From Paenibacillus solani (GTDB lineage: Bacteria > Bacillota > Bacilli > Paenibacillales > Paenibacillaceae), in assembly GCF_001277345.1 (NCBI RefSeq), contig NZ_LIUT01000001.1, positions 2,164,173 through 2,228,172 of the forward strand: a stretch of 64,000 bases of DNA, in the 5' to 3' direction. Below are positions 8,510 through 16,303 of the stretch, piece after piece. Every line of letters begins with the position of its first letter. Position 1 is the first letter of the stretch. A program made the translations under genes and the position numbers. The notes beneath the pieces are model-generated. The model was not told the origin of the DNA, searched no databases, and worked only from the letters and a program-made list of their open reading frames with translations.

Positions 8510-10270
8510 TTAATTTCCCTGTTTAATCAATTCTACAGCTTTCTCAATATACTCGTCTCTGCCTTCCATAAGGCCTTCAATGGTTGGATCAAGACGAATA
8601 TCAGGCTGCACTCCTACTCTTTGCGTTGGTTTTTTTTCTGGATCAAATACACCGAATCCGCTTATACCTGTTTTGATATTTCCAGGAAGATAAAAACTAA
8701 CTGCATCACCATCAGCTCCGGCAGTTGGTCGCCCAAGAACTATTGAATTTTCTGCATTTCTGAGCGACATGGTTGTAAGCTCACCATGACTAATCGTATG
8801 TTCATTGATTAACATCACTAGTTTCCCTTTATAAAGTTCTTCATCTTTATTATCTTGATGCTTCCCTGAGACATTAGGCATCAGATAATAAAATTCACCA
8901 GGTATAACAGGATTAGGGAATGACATCCAGGCAAACTCTTTTTTGGAAGGAATCAGATATTGAGCTAACGTATGGGCTATTTCGCTAGCAGGGTAGTTTC
9001 TTAGGTCAAGAATCAAACCTTTAGTGTTCCACCAATCATTCATAATTTTATCAATCTCTCCATCTTTCAAGAGACCGGCATTGATATAGTAGATTTCTCC
9101 ATTCTCCAATTCCTGTGATTTTGTGTCAATCATGAAAACAATGTTTTGTGGACTGCCTACTGCACTAATGTTCATCTTATTTCCCCGTCGAATGACGGTA
9201 ACGTCTGTATTCTTCTGATGAGTTCTTACTGATGCAGAAAAGAATAAGCCGGACGTGTCTTCTCGAGACTGAGAGATGTATTTTCTTCGATCTTCTAACA
9301 CCTCATCGATACTTTTGCCACTAACTTTTAATACAATGTCTCCGACTTCAAGTCCACAATTATTTATTACTTTACTTATAACAATCTGATTGTTAATTTC
9401 GATAATGTTTACGGGAAGCGAATACGTTCCAAAATAATCAGCAACGGTAGTTATTGCCCCTCTATTTTTGCCCAACAAATAAACATGAGAATCATGTATT
9501 CGAGTTGTTAGTTCTGCTATAGTCATGAAATAGGAATCATAATCCGACCCATTAAAAAATTTGGGAATAAATTCCATAAGTACATGATCCCAATCCTCTC
9601 CAATCACATCTTTATAAGGATAATAATATTCGATAATATTCCAATAACGGAATAAACCAAGTAGTCTATAGCTTGTGTCATCAAATTTCATACCATAATA
9701 TAAATTTTCATTTGCCATAGAAGGATAAGGTGAGTCATCCTTAAAACTAACATATGCATGTTCTCGTTTTACAATATTAGATTCCAACAGCTTGGATAAT
9801 TCAAGACTCAAATCCTTACCTAGATATTTCTCGTCGTTACACCAATCTGTCGTTGGACTCAGCTGTATGGAATCTTCGGGATAGTGATATTCTGTTGTAA
9901 GCTTTCCAGGAATGGATTCGCTGCCTAAAGAATGAACCCACTTATAGAGAATGGAGTTTACATCCGAGTCTTCTGCTAAAATAGAGGGCATGATCCGAAA
10001 AAGCTCCTCATCCCAATTTATTTCTCCAGATACAACCTTGGGATGATAATATTTCACAACTCCCCATACCTTACCGAGCTTAGCCAGATCCATGATCTTT
10101 TGCTCAGAAAGGTTGGATAATTTCATTTCACTTCCCGTATCTAATAAAAGCTCCTTTTCTTTCGCAATTTGATTACTGTCTTGTGATGCAAAACATCCCG
10201 TAATAATGATTACTAACAAAACACTGAAAAACACGAAAACCCTCATGCTTCTTCTTTTTTCTGCTCCCAC
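8510..10270 (-). CDS. S41-family peptidase, lipoprotein
   Basis: 586 aa from the GTG at 10270, chosen because AAAGGTGG lies eight bases upstream. A basic start, hydrophobic stretch and IITGC lipobox predict a lipoprotein anchored outside the membrane. The middle contains the D-S-H motif (IHDSHVYLLG) followed by a PDZ-like segment (GLEVGDIVLKVSGKSIDEVL). The C-terminal catalytic core has NEHTISHGE with the probable Ser nucleophile, then GRPTAGADG, and ends with QPDIRLDPTIEG. This resembles tricorn-core (S41B-like) peptidases more than classical CtpA. It is the intact paralogue of the interrupted gene at 4444-6171, and the duplication includes the leader hairpin. The location beside a secreted signalling peptide makes a role in peptide processing or degradation possible, but that is inference. 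Confidence 0.88.
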   Translation of the reverse strand: MGAEKRRSMRVFVFFSVLLVIIITGCFASQDSNQIAKEKELLLDTGSEMKLSNLSEQKIMDLAKLGKVWGVVKYYHPKVVSGEINWDEELFRIMPSILAEDSDVNSILYKWVHSLGSESIPGKLTTEYHYPEDSIQLSPTTDWCNDEKYLGKDLSLELSKLLESNIVKREHAYVSFKDDSPYPSMANENLYYGMKFDDTSYRLLGLFRYWNIIEYYYPYKDVIGEDWDHVLMEFIPKFFNGSDYDSYFMTIAELTTRIHDSHVYLLGKNRGAITTVADYFGTYSLPVNIIEINNQIVISKVINNCGLEVGDIVLKVSGKSIDEVLEDRRKYISQSREDTSGLFFSASVRTHQKNTDVTVIRRGNKMNISAVGSPQNIVFMIDTKSQELENGEIYYINAGLLKDGEIDKIMNDWWNTKGLILDLRNYPASEIAHTLAQYLIPSKKEFAWMSFPNPVIPGEFYYLMPNVSGKHQDNKDEELYKGKLVMLINEHTISHGELTTMSLRNAENSIVLGRPTAGADGDAVSFYLPGNIKTGISGFGVFDPEKKPTQRVGVQPDIRLDPTIEGLMEGRDEYIEKAVELIKQGN

Positions 10271-10321
10271 CTTTTTACCCACCTTTCAGCTCAGTTTTTT
10301 TTCTTTTTGTCTTTCTTGCAA

Positions 10322-10364
10322 ATAAAAAACCCCAGCCTTAGATTGCTCTTATCCTAGGCTGGGG
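10322..10364 (-). terminator. Terminator/leader hairpin before the S41 gene
   Basis: CCCCAGCC...GGCTGGGG stem with a U-tract on the minus strand. It lies 66 bases after the MFS gene and about 50 bases before the S41 start. It is nearly identical to 6218-6264 and similar to 33288-33330. Confidence 0.8.
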
Positions 10365-10429
10365 CTTATGTTGTCTGAGCTTTAACCCTGATTATACAGA
10401 TAATAACAAGATAGGTGAAGTGCCCGGCA

Positions 10430-11596
10430 TCAAGATGGTTGACTACTAGATTTGAAATGTTTCACTTTTATTATGATCAATAATATTGAAAGCAGTGTGA
10501 ATAAGATGCCACTCCAGATCAGCTGGTGAATTCCTAATTGAGAAATAAACCAGCCGCCAATAGAAGTTCCTAAAGTAATTCCGAGATTTGAAAACGAAAC
10601 GAATAAACTGTTGCCGAATTCAGGGGATTCTTTTGCCTCACTCATTAACCACGCCTGACCTACGATTAATCCACCTGAATGAATGATTCCCCAAATAAAT
10701 ACCATAAAAATCATGGGAGCGAAATAAGACCCTAAATAGTAAATCAATAAATAAGCTAATAAGTATGCAATTAGAAATGATATAACGGTATTTACGATAT
10801 TTTTTTGCAAAAAGGCTCCAAACAAATGATTACCTGCAATCATAATGACGCCGAATATGAGTAACATGATACTGATGAGTGAGCCATTCATGTTGGTTAC
10901 TCTTGCAAGGTACTCAGAAAAGTAACTATAAACCGAAAACATGGCTGCAAAAATAAACACAACCGCTGCAATATTTAACCATAACCCCGGCTTACGTAAG
11001 ATACCAATCTGTTTTCCAAAGGACAATTTTTCTTTTACGGGCATAGACGGAAGCAAAGTAAGGATCCCTATAAAAGCAAGTGTGTTTACCATCGCTCCAA
11101 ACAAGAAAGCAACTTCCAAGGAAAACTGTTCTGCAAGATAAGAAGTCAATGGTACACCTAGAGCAAATCCTACGGTAACTCCAGAGAATACCTTCGTAAT
11201 GGCTTGGCCGCTTTTCTCTGGCGGGACAAGTGAAGCTGCAGTTACAAGCGCTATTGAGAAGAAAAGCGGATGAAGCGCTGCAGGAAGGATACGAAAAATA
11301 AGCATGACTTCAAACTGTGTTGTAAAAGCATAAATAATATTAGAAATAACGAACATGAATATTGCTGTTAGTAATAGTACCTTACGGTTAATCCCAGATA
11401 CTAGTATGATTAGAAATGGCCCAGAGATCGCAACTACAAGAGCGAATACACTTACTAATAAGCCCGCTTGTGAAGTTGAAATAGTAAATTTTTGTGCTAT
11501 TTGTGGTAATACCCCGACAACACTCATTTCTGTTGTGATAATTCCGAATATACCTAATGCCAGGATAATAATAAGCAAAGGGCTTACCTTTTTCAT
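10430..11596 (-). CDS. MFS transporter (DHA1-type drug/sugar efflux)
   Basis: 388 aa from the ATG at 11596 (GGAG nine bases upstream); the ATG five codons earlier lacks a ribosome binding site. Twelve hydrophobic segments can be traced. The first (LLIIILALGIFGIITTEMSVVG) and the loop motif G-x-x-x-[N/D]-R-[K/R] (GINRKVLL) after TM2 are typical of the AraJ/YdhP-like DHA1 branch that exports drugs or arabinose-like compounds. The gene lies downstream of an ArsR-type regulator on the same strand with an 87-base gap. That gap contains a palindrome that also occurs in front of the regulator, so the exporter is probably repressed by it and induced by its substrate. The substrate cannot be predicted from sequence. 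Confidence 0.88.
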   Translation of the reverse strand: MKKVSPLLIIILALGIFGIITTEMSVVGVLPQIAQKFTISTSQAGLLVSVFALVVAISGPFLIILVSGINRKVLLLTAIFMFVISNIIYAFTTQFEVMLIFRILPAALHPLFFSIALVTAASLVPPEKSGQAITKVFSGVTVGFALGVPLTSYLAEQFSLEVAFLFGAMVNTLAFIGILTLLPSMPVKEKLSFGKQIGILRKPGLWLNIAAVVFIFAAMFSVYSYFSEYLARVTNMNGSLISIMLLIFGVIMIAGNHLFGAFLQKNIVNTVISFLIAYLLAYLLIYYLGSYFAPMIFMVFIWGIIHSGGLIVGQAWLMSEAKESPEFGNSLFVSFSNLGITLGTSIGGWFISQLGIHQLIWSGILFTLLSILLIIIKVKHFKSSSQPS

Positions 11597-11635
11597 ATGT
11601 GAAAACTCCATTCTTTTTATGTATAATATATTAAT

Positions 11636-11651
11636 ATCTAGATATATAGAT
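11636..11651. promoter_or_regulatory. ArsR-type operator, copy 1
   Basis: ATCTA-GATATA-TAGAT, a perfect inverted repeat between the ArsR gene and the MFS gene. The same arms and the same 6-base spacer length occur at 12009-12024. Confidence 0.6.
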
Positions 11652-11683
11652 ATGTTATTTCAAAAAAAGTCCCTCCTCTCTAT

Positions 11684-11995
11684 TTATAATTTCTTTTGTA
11701 CATAGTCGGCGAACTCTTTTATTGTCTTTTCATTGCGGCGATAATACGTCCATTTTCCAATACGTTCGGATTCTAATAATCCTGCATTTTTCATCGTTAA
11801 TAAATAACTAGAAATAACCGACTGCGCCAGTCCCGTTTTCACTTGGATTTCTCCAACGCATACTCCAACTTTAAAACTAATCCCTTGCTGTAAATAAGGC
11901 TCCTCATCAAAATGATTCTCTGGCTCTTTCAGCCATAATAAAATTTGCTGTCTCGTTTCATTTGATAATGCTTTATAGATTAGTGAAGGTTCCAT
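11684..11995 (-). CDS. ArsR-family transcriptional regulator
   Basis: 103 aa from the ATG at 11995; a TTG two codons earlier is also possible. A single winged-helix domain: LIYKALSNETRQQILLWLKE, then the recognition helix region LAQSVISSYLLTMKNAGLLESERIGKWTYYRRNE, as in ArsR/SmtB repressors. One cysteine (CVGEI) lies before the recognition helix, but the classic metal-binding CxC motif is absent, so the ligand is probably not arsenite and may be a small molecule. An acidic insertion (EPENHFDEEPYLQQG) lies between helices 2 and 3. The ATCTA-N6-TAGAT palindrome directly upstream and a second one before the MFS gene suggest autoregulation plus control of the exporter. Confidence 0.88.
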   Translation of the reverse strand: MEPSLIYKALSNETRQQILLWLKEPENHFDEEPYLQQGISFKVGVCVGEIQVKTGLAQSVISSYLLTMKNAGLLESERIGKWTYYRRNEKTIKEFADYVQKKL

Positions 11996-12008
11996 AACCA
12001 ATATTATA

Positions 12009-12024
12009 TCTACTTTTATAGATT
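12009..12024. promoter_or_regulatory. ArsR-type operator, copy 2
   Basis: ATCTA-CTTTTA-TAGAT, located 14 bases before the ArsR start codon. Arms and spacing match 11636-11651 exactly while the spacer sequence differs, which is what a protein-binding site would show. Confidence 0.6.
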
Positions 12025-12084
12025 TGTAAATATGTTTTTTCAGTCTATTGGTTGCAGAAGTCGATGAATAAATTATCGATTCGC

Positions 12085-12477
12085 CTAAATATCACGAAGC
12101 AGCGATGTACCTAACATCTCTTTTCCTAAATAGCCGCTACAGATGACAGGGCGGTTAATGATTTCATACAATTTTTTAAGATCCGATATGTACTCCTGGG
12201 TCCATGTTTCAAACGAATCGAATTCTTCTTTAGAAATTTGGTGGTACTCCGGGGAGTCGGTTACCCCTGTTAGAACCTCATATGCATAAATATTGTCGCC
12301 AAACATTCCTACTGATTGGTATCTACCAGTTTTCAGTCGGATATAATCGGTATATCTCACGGTCATCACGTATCCCTTCCTAGGTTTCCAAGCCAGCAAA
12401 AGCTCTGCTTCTCCACAAGCTTGATTGATCAGATCGAGATGTGCCGTCTCCACTTCCCAAAGCCAAAGCTCGTCCAC
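12085..12477 (-). CDS. YclD-like protein of the bsd decarboxylase operon
   Basis: 130 aa when started at the GTG at 12477, which overlaps the UbiX stop by one base (TAGTG) and suggests translational coupling. A TTG start at 12507 would add ten residues and overlap more. The product is acidic, soluble and has no signal or membrane segment; it contains YVMTVRYTDYIRLKTGRYQSVGMFGDNIYAYE. In B. subtilis an uncharacterised small gene, yclD, closes the bsdBCD operon, and position plus size suggest this is its counterpart. The short BsdD subunit (about 75 aa) that normally accompanies UbiD/UbiX-type phenolic acid decarboxylases is not visible here. Function unknown; a role with the decarboxylase is inferred from context only. 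Confidence 0.7.
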   Translation of the reverse strand: MDELWLWEVETAHLDLINQACGEAELLLAWKPRKGYVMTVRYTDYIRLKTGRYQSVGMFGDNIYAYEVLTGVTDSPEYHQISKEEFDSFETWTQEYISDLKKLYEIINRPVICSGYLGKEMLGTSLLRDI

Positions 12478-13061
12478 TAGTTTTTTAGTATAGTTTCTTC
12501 GCCCCAACGTTCAAATTCACCAGTATCTATATCAAAAAGGTCTAGTACTCTTCCAACCGTTTGGTTAACAATATCATCTAATGTATTAGGTCTTGTGTAA
12601 AATGCAGGAACAGGTGGGAATATAATTCCGCCATTTTCTGTGACAGCTTCCATATGTCGAATATGAGATAGTGATAAAGGTGTTTCGCGCAACATTAGGA
12701 CTAATCTTTTTCGTTCTTTTAAAACAACATCCGCTGCTCGAGCGACTAAATTATCAGTCATACTATACGCTATTTGGGATAACGTTTTAATTGAACATGG
12801 AGCAATGATCATACCCATAGTTTGAAAAGATCCACTCGAAATAGCTGCTCCAATATCCTTATGAGAATAGGTAACATCAGCTAGTTCCCTTAATTCTTTA
12901 ATATTCATGTCCGTTTCATAATTAAGAGTCATTTTAGCTGATTGGGAAACAACAAGATGAGTTTCAATATCTAAACGTCTAAGAACTTCTAAAAGGCGGA
13001 TTCCATAGACAATACCTGTTGCACCACTTATAGCGACAATCATTCGTTTTTTTACGCTCAT
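12477..13061 (-). CDS. bsdB: UbiX-type flavin prenyltransferase (phenolic acid decarboxylase subunit B)
   Basis: 194 aa. Makes prenylated FMN from FMN and a dimethylallyl phosphate, the cofactor of the UbiD-type decarboxylase encoded just upstream. Seen in sequence: the N-terminal flavodoxin-like motif VAISGATGIVYGIRLLEVL, the central APCSIKTLSQIAYSMTDNLVARAADVVLKERKRLVLMLRETPLS segment that forms the FMN and prenyl pocket, and the family C-terminus. Length is normal. AGGGAA-type ribosome binding site; 56-base gap after the UbiD-like gene. Together they form a two-gene decarboxylase cassette. Residues are well conserved relative to BsdB/UbiX, so an active enzyme is expected. Confidence 0.92.
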   Translation of the reverse strand: MSVKKRMIVAISGATGIVYGIRLLEVLRRLDIETHLVVSQSAKMTLNYETDMNIKELRELADVTYSHKDIGAAISSGSFQTMGMIIAPCSIKTLSQIAYSMTDNLVARAADVVLKERKRLVLMLRETPLSLSHIRHMEAVTENGGIIFPPVPAFYTRPNTLDDIVNQTVGRVLDLFDIDTGEFERWGEETILKN

Positions 13062-13117
13062 ATACTCGCTTCCCTTAATATTATGTGTGAGTCACAGTAT
13101 TTCAATACAGTTCGAAA

Positions 13118-14548
13118 TCAATCCTCAATCTCGTATTTCTCCAAATCTACATCCTGGATGTCAAGACGTTCAAACTCCCAATTTCGTGGGTATGGCGCTG
13201 TAGCGTCAATACCAATTTTTGTCCCTAAACCTTCGTCTGTTATGGGATTAAGCTCGTGACCACGTGCATCTGGTATAAGGATCATATCTCTATCTGGATC
13301 ATGCCGTGTAGCAAGTGCCCATTCCATATCTTCTGGATTGTAAATATCTACATCCTCATCCACTACAGTTACACGACGTAAAGGAGGAAACGCAGCGAAC
13401 GTTGCCATTATGGCATTCATTTGTACACCTTCGCTACTTTTTTTAATCTGAATATTCGCATGATAAAATCCACAACCACCATGTGATAAATGAACGTCCA
13501 AGACATCGGGTATCATACTTGAAACTTTTTGATATATGCTAGTCTCAGCCATGAGTCCTACAGCATTAAATACTTCTTTGCCGGCTACAATAGTATGAAA
13601 TACTGGTTGCTTTCGACGTGTTACAGCTTTGACATTGACTACCCAGCGATCATCCGCAGAAGCATAATAGCCAGCAACCTCTCCAAATGGTCCTTCATGT
13701 TCTCTTACGTTTGGTATTATTTCTGCTTCTATTACGTATTGAGCATCAGCAATACCTTCTACATCGACACTTTGAGAACGAATTAACTTTAATGGTTCCC
13801 CTAACAGTGCTGAAGCAATTCCTAATTCATCATGATCGATTACAGCAACGTTACTTGGGCTCGTTGCTGCAAAATGTACAGGTAATCCTACGCCAACATT
13901 TATCGTTATTTCTAATGGTTTTCCTAGTTTTTCTACCTTTTCATAATATTCACGTAAATGTCTACCCAAATCCAGCTGCATGGTCATACGATTTGGTCCT
14001 GCCACCATACAACGATGAATGGATGCGTTTCTTATCCCAGTTTCAGGGTCTTTTGCAATTAATACAGAGGAAGTCAAATAAGGACCCCCATCCTTTAAAC
14101 CATGTGTTGGAATAGGAATGTCGGCTAATAAATCATTTTTGTTTTGTACAATTACTTCATTTGCTGGCCCATTATCAACTACTATTGGATTAAGAGGAGT
14201 TTCACGCCACTTCTCTATAGCCTTAGATATTAATTCAGGTAGATCTTTTTCATTAACATTGAAGATTTTTGCCAATACTTTACGACTCCAGTATAATCCT
14301 GTAAATAAAGGAGTATCCGAATCGTGTAAGTTTTCAAATAAAACGGGCTTACCACCGTCATAAAGCTTTGCAATTCCAGCTACTTCATGCTTTTTATCAA
14401 CTGAAGATTTAACCCGTACAAGCATATCCTCTTTTTTTAAAAAATCTATGACACCTTGTATATCAGCGAGATTTCTTTTTGCAAGATCAAAGCTGAAGGA
14501 AGGTTGGATATCTGTTTTTTGCAGATCCTTGCTCTCTACATTATTCAT
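13118..14548 (-). CDS. bsdC: UbiD-family decarboxylase (phenolic acid decarboxylase subunit C)
   Basis: 476 aa, normal length. Uses prenyl-FMN to decarboxylate aromatic acids such as 4-hydroxybenzoate or vanillate; BsdC of B. subtilis is the closest model. Visible family features are the LLADIPIPTHGLKDGGPYLTSS segment, RCMVAGPNRMTMQLDLGRH in the cofactor-binding region, EHEGPFGEVAGYY with the catalytic Glu-Arg-Glu neighbourhood, and DVDIYNPEDMEWALATRHDPDRD near the C-terminus. Start ATG with AAGGGG nine bases upstream. It is the first gene of the leftward operon bsdC-bsdB-yclD-like, and divergent from a LysR regulator, as expected for salicylate- or phenolic-acid-induced control. The gene order C-B differs from the B-C order of B. 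subtilis. Confidence 0.92.
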   Translation of the reverse strand: MNNVESKDLQKTDIQPSFSFDLAKRNLADIQGVIDFLKKEDMLVRVKSSVDKKHEVAGIAKLYDGGKPVLFENLHDSDTPLFTGLYWSRKVLAKIFNVNEKDLPELISKAIEKWRETPLNPIVVDNGPANEVIVQNKNDLLADIPIPTHGLKDGGPYLTSSVLIAKDPETGIRNASIHRCMVAGPNRMTMQLDLGRHLREYYEKVEKLGKPLEITINVGVGLPVHFAATSPSNVAVIDHDELGIASALLGEPLKLIRSQSVDVEGIADAQYVIEAEIIPNVREHEGPFGEVAGYYASADDRWVVNVKAVTRRKQPVFHTIVAGKEVFNAVGLMAETSIYQKVSSMIPDVLDVHLSHGGCGFYHANIQIKKSSEGVQMNAIMATFAAFPPLRRVTVVDEDVDIYNPEDMEWALATRHDPDRDMILIPDARGHELNPITDEGLGTKIGIDATAPYPRNWEFERLDIQDVDLEKYEIED

Positions 14549-14628
14549 TACTAAACACCCCTTAAACTTATATTAGGGTTAGGGAGAATTGGTTTCAAAA
14601 CTTCCTAGCTCTTAATTTAATTTTACAT

Positions 14629-14648
14629 TTACGAATAATCATACGTAA
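14629..14648. promoter_or_regulatory. Candidate LysR operator between bsdA-like and bsdC
   Basis: TTACG-N10-CGTAA inverted repeat in the divergent intergenic region, with surrounding AT-rich promoter-like sequence. LysR regulators commonly bind T-N11-A type palindromes in this position. Confidence 0.45.
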
Positions 14649-14710
14649 AATATATATAATATTATAGTGTCATATATAATATATATGCATAAGGAAGAAA
14701 GGTTGAGATT

Positions 14711-15607
14711 ATGGATTTAAAAAAAATAATTTATTTTGTAACAATTGTTGAGGAAGGACAAATTACACGTGCAGCAAATCGTTTGCACATTGCTCAGCCA
14801 CCCCTAAGTATGCAATTAAAGGCTTTGGAGGAGGAGCTAGGAGTAATTTTAATTAACCGTGATAAAAAGGAGTTTGAATTAACTCGTTCAGGAACTACTT
14901 TTTATAGAAGAGCCAAAGAAGTCTTAGATTCTATTGATGGGATGATAACAGAAGTAAAAGAGGAGCAGGAAGGATTGAGAGGTAAGCTATCTATTGGTAC
15001 AGTGAAGTCTTGTGTACCTTATCTTCTCCCCTTGTTAAACAAATTTAAAGAAAAGTATCCTGATGTTACTTTTCAACTCTGGGAGGAAGACTCTCAAAGG
15101 CTAGAGGAACTACTGTTGAGTAGAAAAATTGAACTCGGTATTGTAAGATTACCATTGCAATCTCAAGATGTTAAAAATATAAATAGCCTTTCCATTTATC
15201 CTATGCATTCAGAACCACTTGTAGCTATCCAACCAAAAGATTGGGATAAGTTTGAGAGCGATGTAATTACTATAGAGGAGCTTAAAAACTCTCCTCTTTT
15301 AATACTACATAGTCAAGGTGATATATATATCTTTCATAAATTTGTTGAGACATGTAAAACCCATGGATTTACTCCAAACATCATTTGTGAAAGCTCGGAC
15401 GTTTCTACACTTATGAAATTAACAGAATTAGGTGTAGGTATAGCAATTGTACCTAAGGTAGCTATACATCTACTACAACCGGAATCGCTATCTTATTTTG
15501 AAATCGTTCCTAAAATAAAATCTGATACTGCACTTATTTGGATAGACAATAAATATATGTCTAAAGCCGCACACAACTTTAAAGAGCTTGCAACCAACTT
15601 ATTTTAG
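14711..15607 (+). CDS. bsdA: LysR-family regulator of the decarboxylase operon (BsdA-like)
   Basis: 298 aa. N-terminal winged HTH (MDLKKIIYFVTIVEEGQITRAANRLHIAQPPLSMQLKALEEELGV) followed by a LysR substrate-binding domain of standard length. AGGAAGAAAGG precedes the ATG. It is divergent from bsdC with a 162-base shared regulatory region, the arrangement of bsdA (ywaE-type LysR) regulators that activate phenolic acid decarboxylase genes in response to phenolic acids. The gene is very AT-rich, like its target operon and unlike the GC-rich regions to the right, so the whole 12-16 kb block may have been acquired from a Bacillus-like source. The gene symbol is assigned by context and family rather than by alignment. 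Confidence 0.85.
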   Translation: MDLKKIIYFVTIVEEGQITRAANRLHIAQPPLSMQLKALEEELGVILINRDKKEFELTRSGTTFYRRAKEVLDSIDGMITEVKEEQEGLRGKLSIGTVKSCVPYLLPLLNKFKEKYPDVTFQLWEEDSQRLEELLLSRKIELGIVRLPLQSQDVKNINSLSIYPMHSEPLVAIQPKDWDKFESDVITIEELKNSPLLILHSQGDIYIFHKFVETCKTHGFTPNIICESSDVSTLMKLTELGVGIAIVPKVAIHLLQPESLSYFEIVPKIKSDTALIWIDNKYMSKAAHNFKELATNLF

Positions 15608-15772
15608 GTATTTTTTGAATGTGAATTAACTCCAAAATATAAAATAAAGGTTGATTTTAGAGTTGCTTTTATGGGTACCTTGCATCTAGATGGTAAATCC
15701 GTTGACCACGGCAAGACTTTGTCGATTTCCTCTTTAGTGTTAAAAGGACGCATATCTTTGCCGTAAACAAAA

Positions 15773-15809
15773 GAACCATAAGCTTCCCGTTTTGGCAAAC
15801 TTATGGTTC
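15773..15809 (-). terminator. Terminator of the small hypothetical gene
   Basis: Perfect 10-bp inverted repeat GAACCATAAG...CTTATGGTTC followed on the minus strand by TTTTGTTT. It begins four bases beyond the stop of the gene ending at 15813. Confidence 0.8.
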
Positions 15810-15812
15810 ATA

Positions 15813-16073
15813 TCACAAAAAACAACAAATTTCCTTTCGCTCGCGGTATAGCCAGAACGCATCACAAGCTCCGGTTAACACATTCTCTTTTAAACGGTCG
15901 AGAGAAATATCGATCAGTTCGTGGTCCTCATTATGATCTCCATCACTCAGAAACTTGTAATACGTAGCGGCGTTCACGCAAACGCCTATGGCATCAAAAA
16001 ACGATAATCCAATGTCCAAAGCCTCGTGCGCGTTAATATTCTCCGTATCATAAATCGCAATGCCCTTAATCAA
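15813..16073 (-). CDS. Small protein of unknown function
   Basis: 86 aa, acidic, with no signal peptide. It starts MIKGIAIYDTENINAHEALDIGLSFF and ends with a cysteine pair (EICCFL). TTGGAGGAG precedes the start. A dedicated terminator lies immediately after the stop, so the gene is probably real and monocistronic. It is divergent from the peptide transporter gene at 16304 with a 230-base intergenic region that must carry both promoters. I do not recognise a family. A helical protein with paired C-terminal cysteines could bind metal, but that is only a guess. Confidence 0.6.
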   Translation of the reverse strand: MIKGIAIYDTENINAHEALDIGLSFFDAIGVCVNAATYYKFLSDGDHNEDHELIDISLDRLKENVLTGACDAFWLYRERKEICCFL

Positions 16074-16303
16074 GACAACTCCTCCAATTATTCAATACTT
16101 ATACTAAAGCAGCCCCTTTAAGCTTGGAAAAGAACAAGCAGGAACCATTGTAATAGTAAAGATTGTTATTTGTGATATACTTTTTATCCGCCCTCGAGTC
16201 TTATAAAGGTATGAAAAGTTTGAAATTACTTATAATTGATTACATTACTAAGGAATAATGCTTTTAGCAGAACATTGTTTGCACCAAGGAGGAAGTTAAC
16301 AGC

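Noticed and set aside
12478..12507. Longer TTG start for the yclD-like gene
   Set aside because: The GTG overlapping the UbiX stop gives standard coupling; the TTG has no ribosome binding site and makes a 31-base overlap.
15604..15798. 64-codon minus-strand ORF as a possible second half of the small gene at 15813
   Set aside because: Its TTG start lies inside the loop of a perfect terminator hairpin, there is no ribosome binding site, and the preceding gene ends cleanly before the hairpin.
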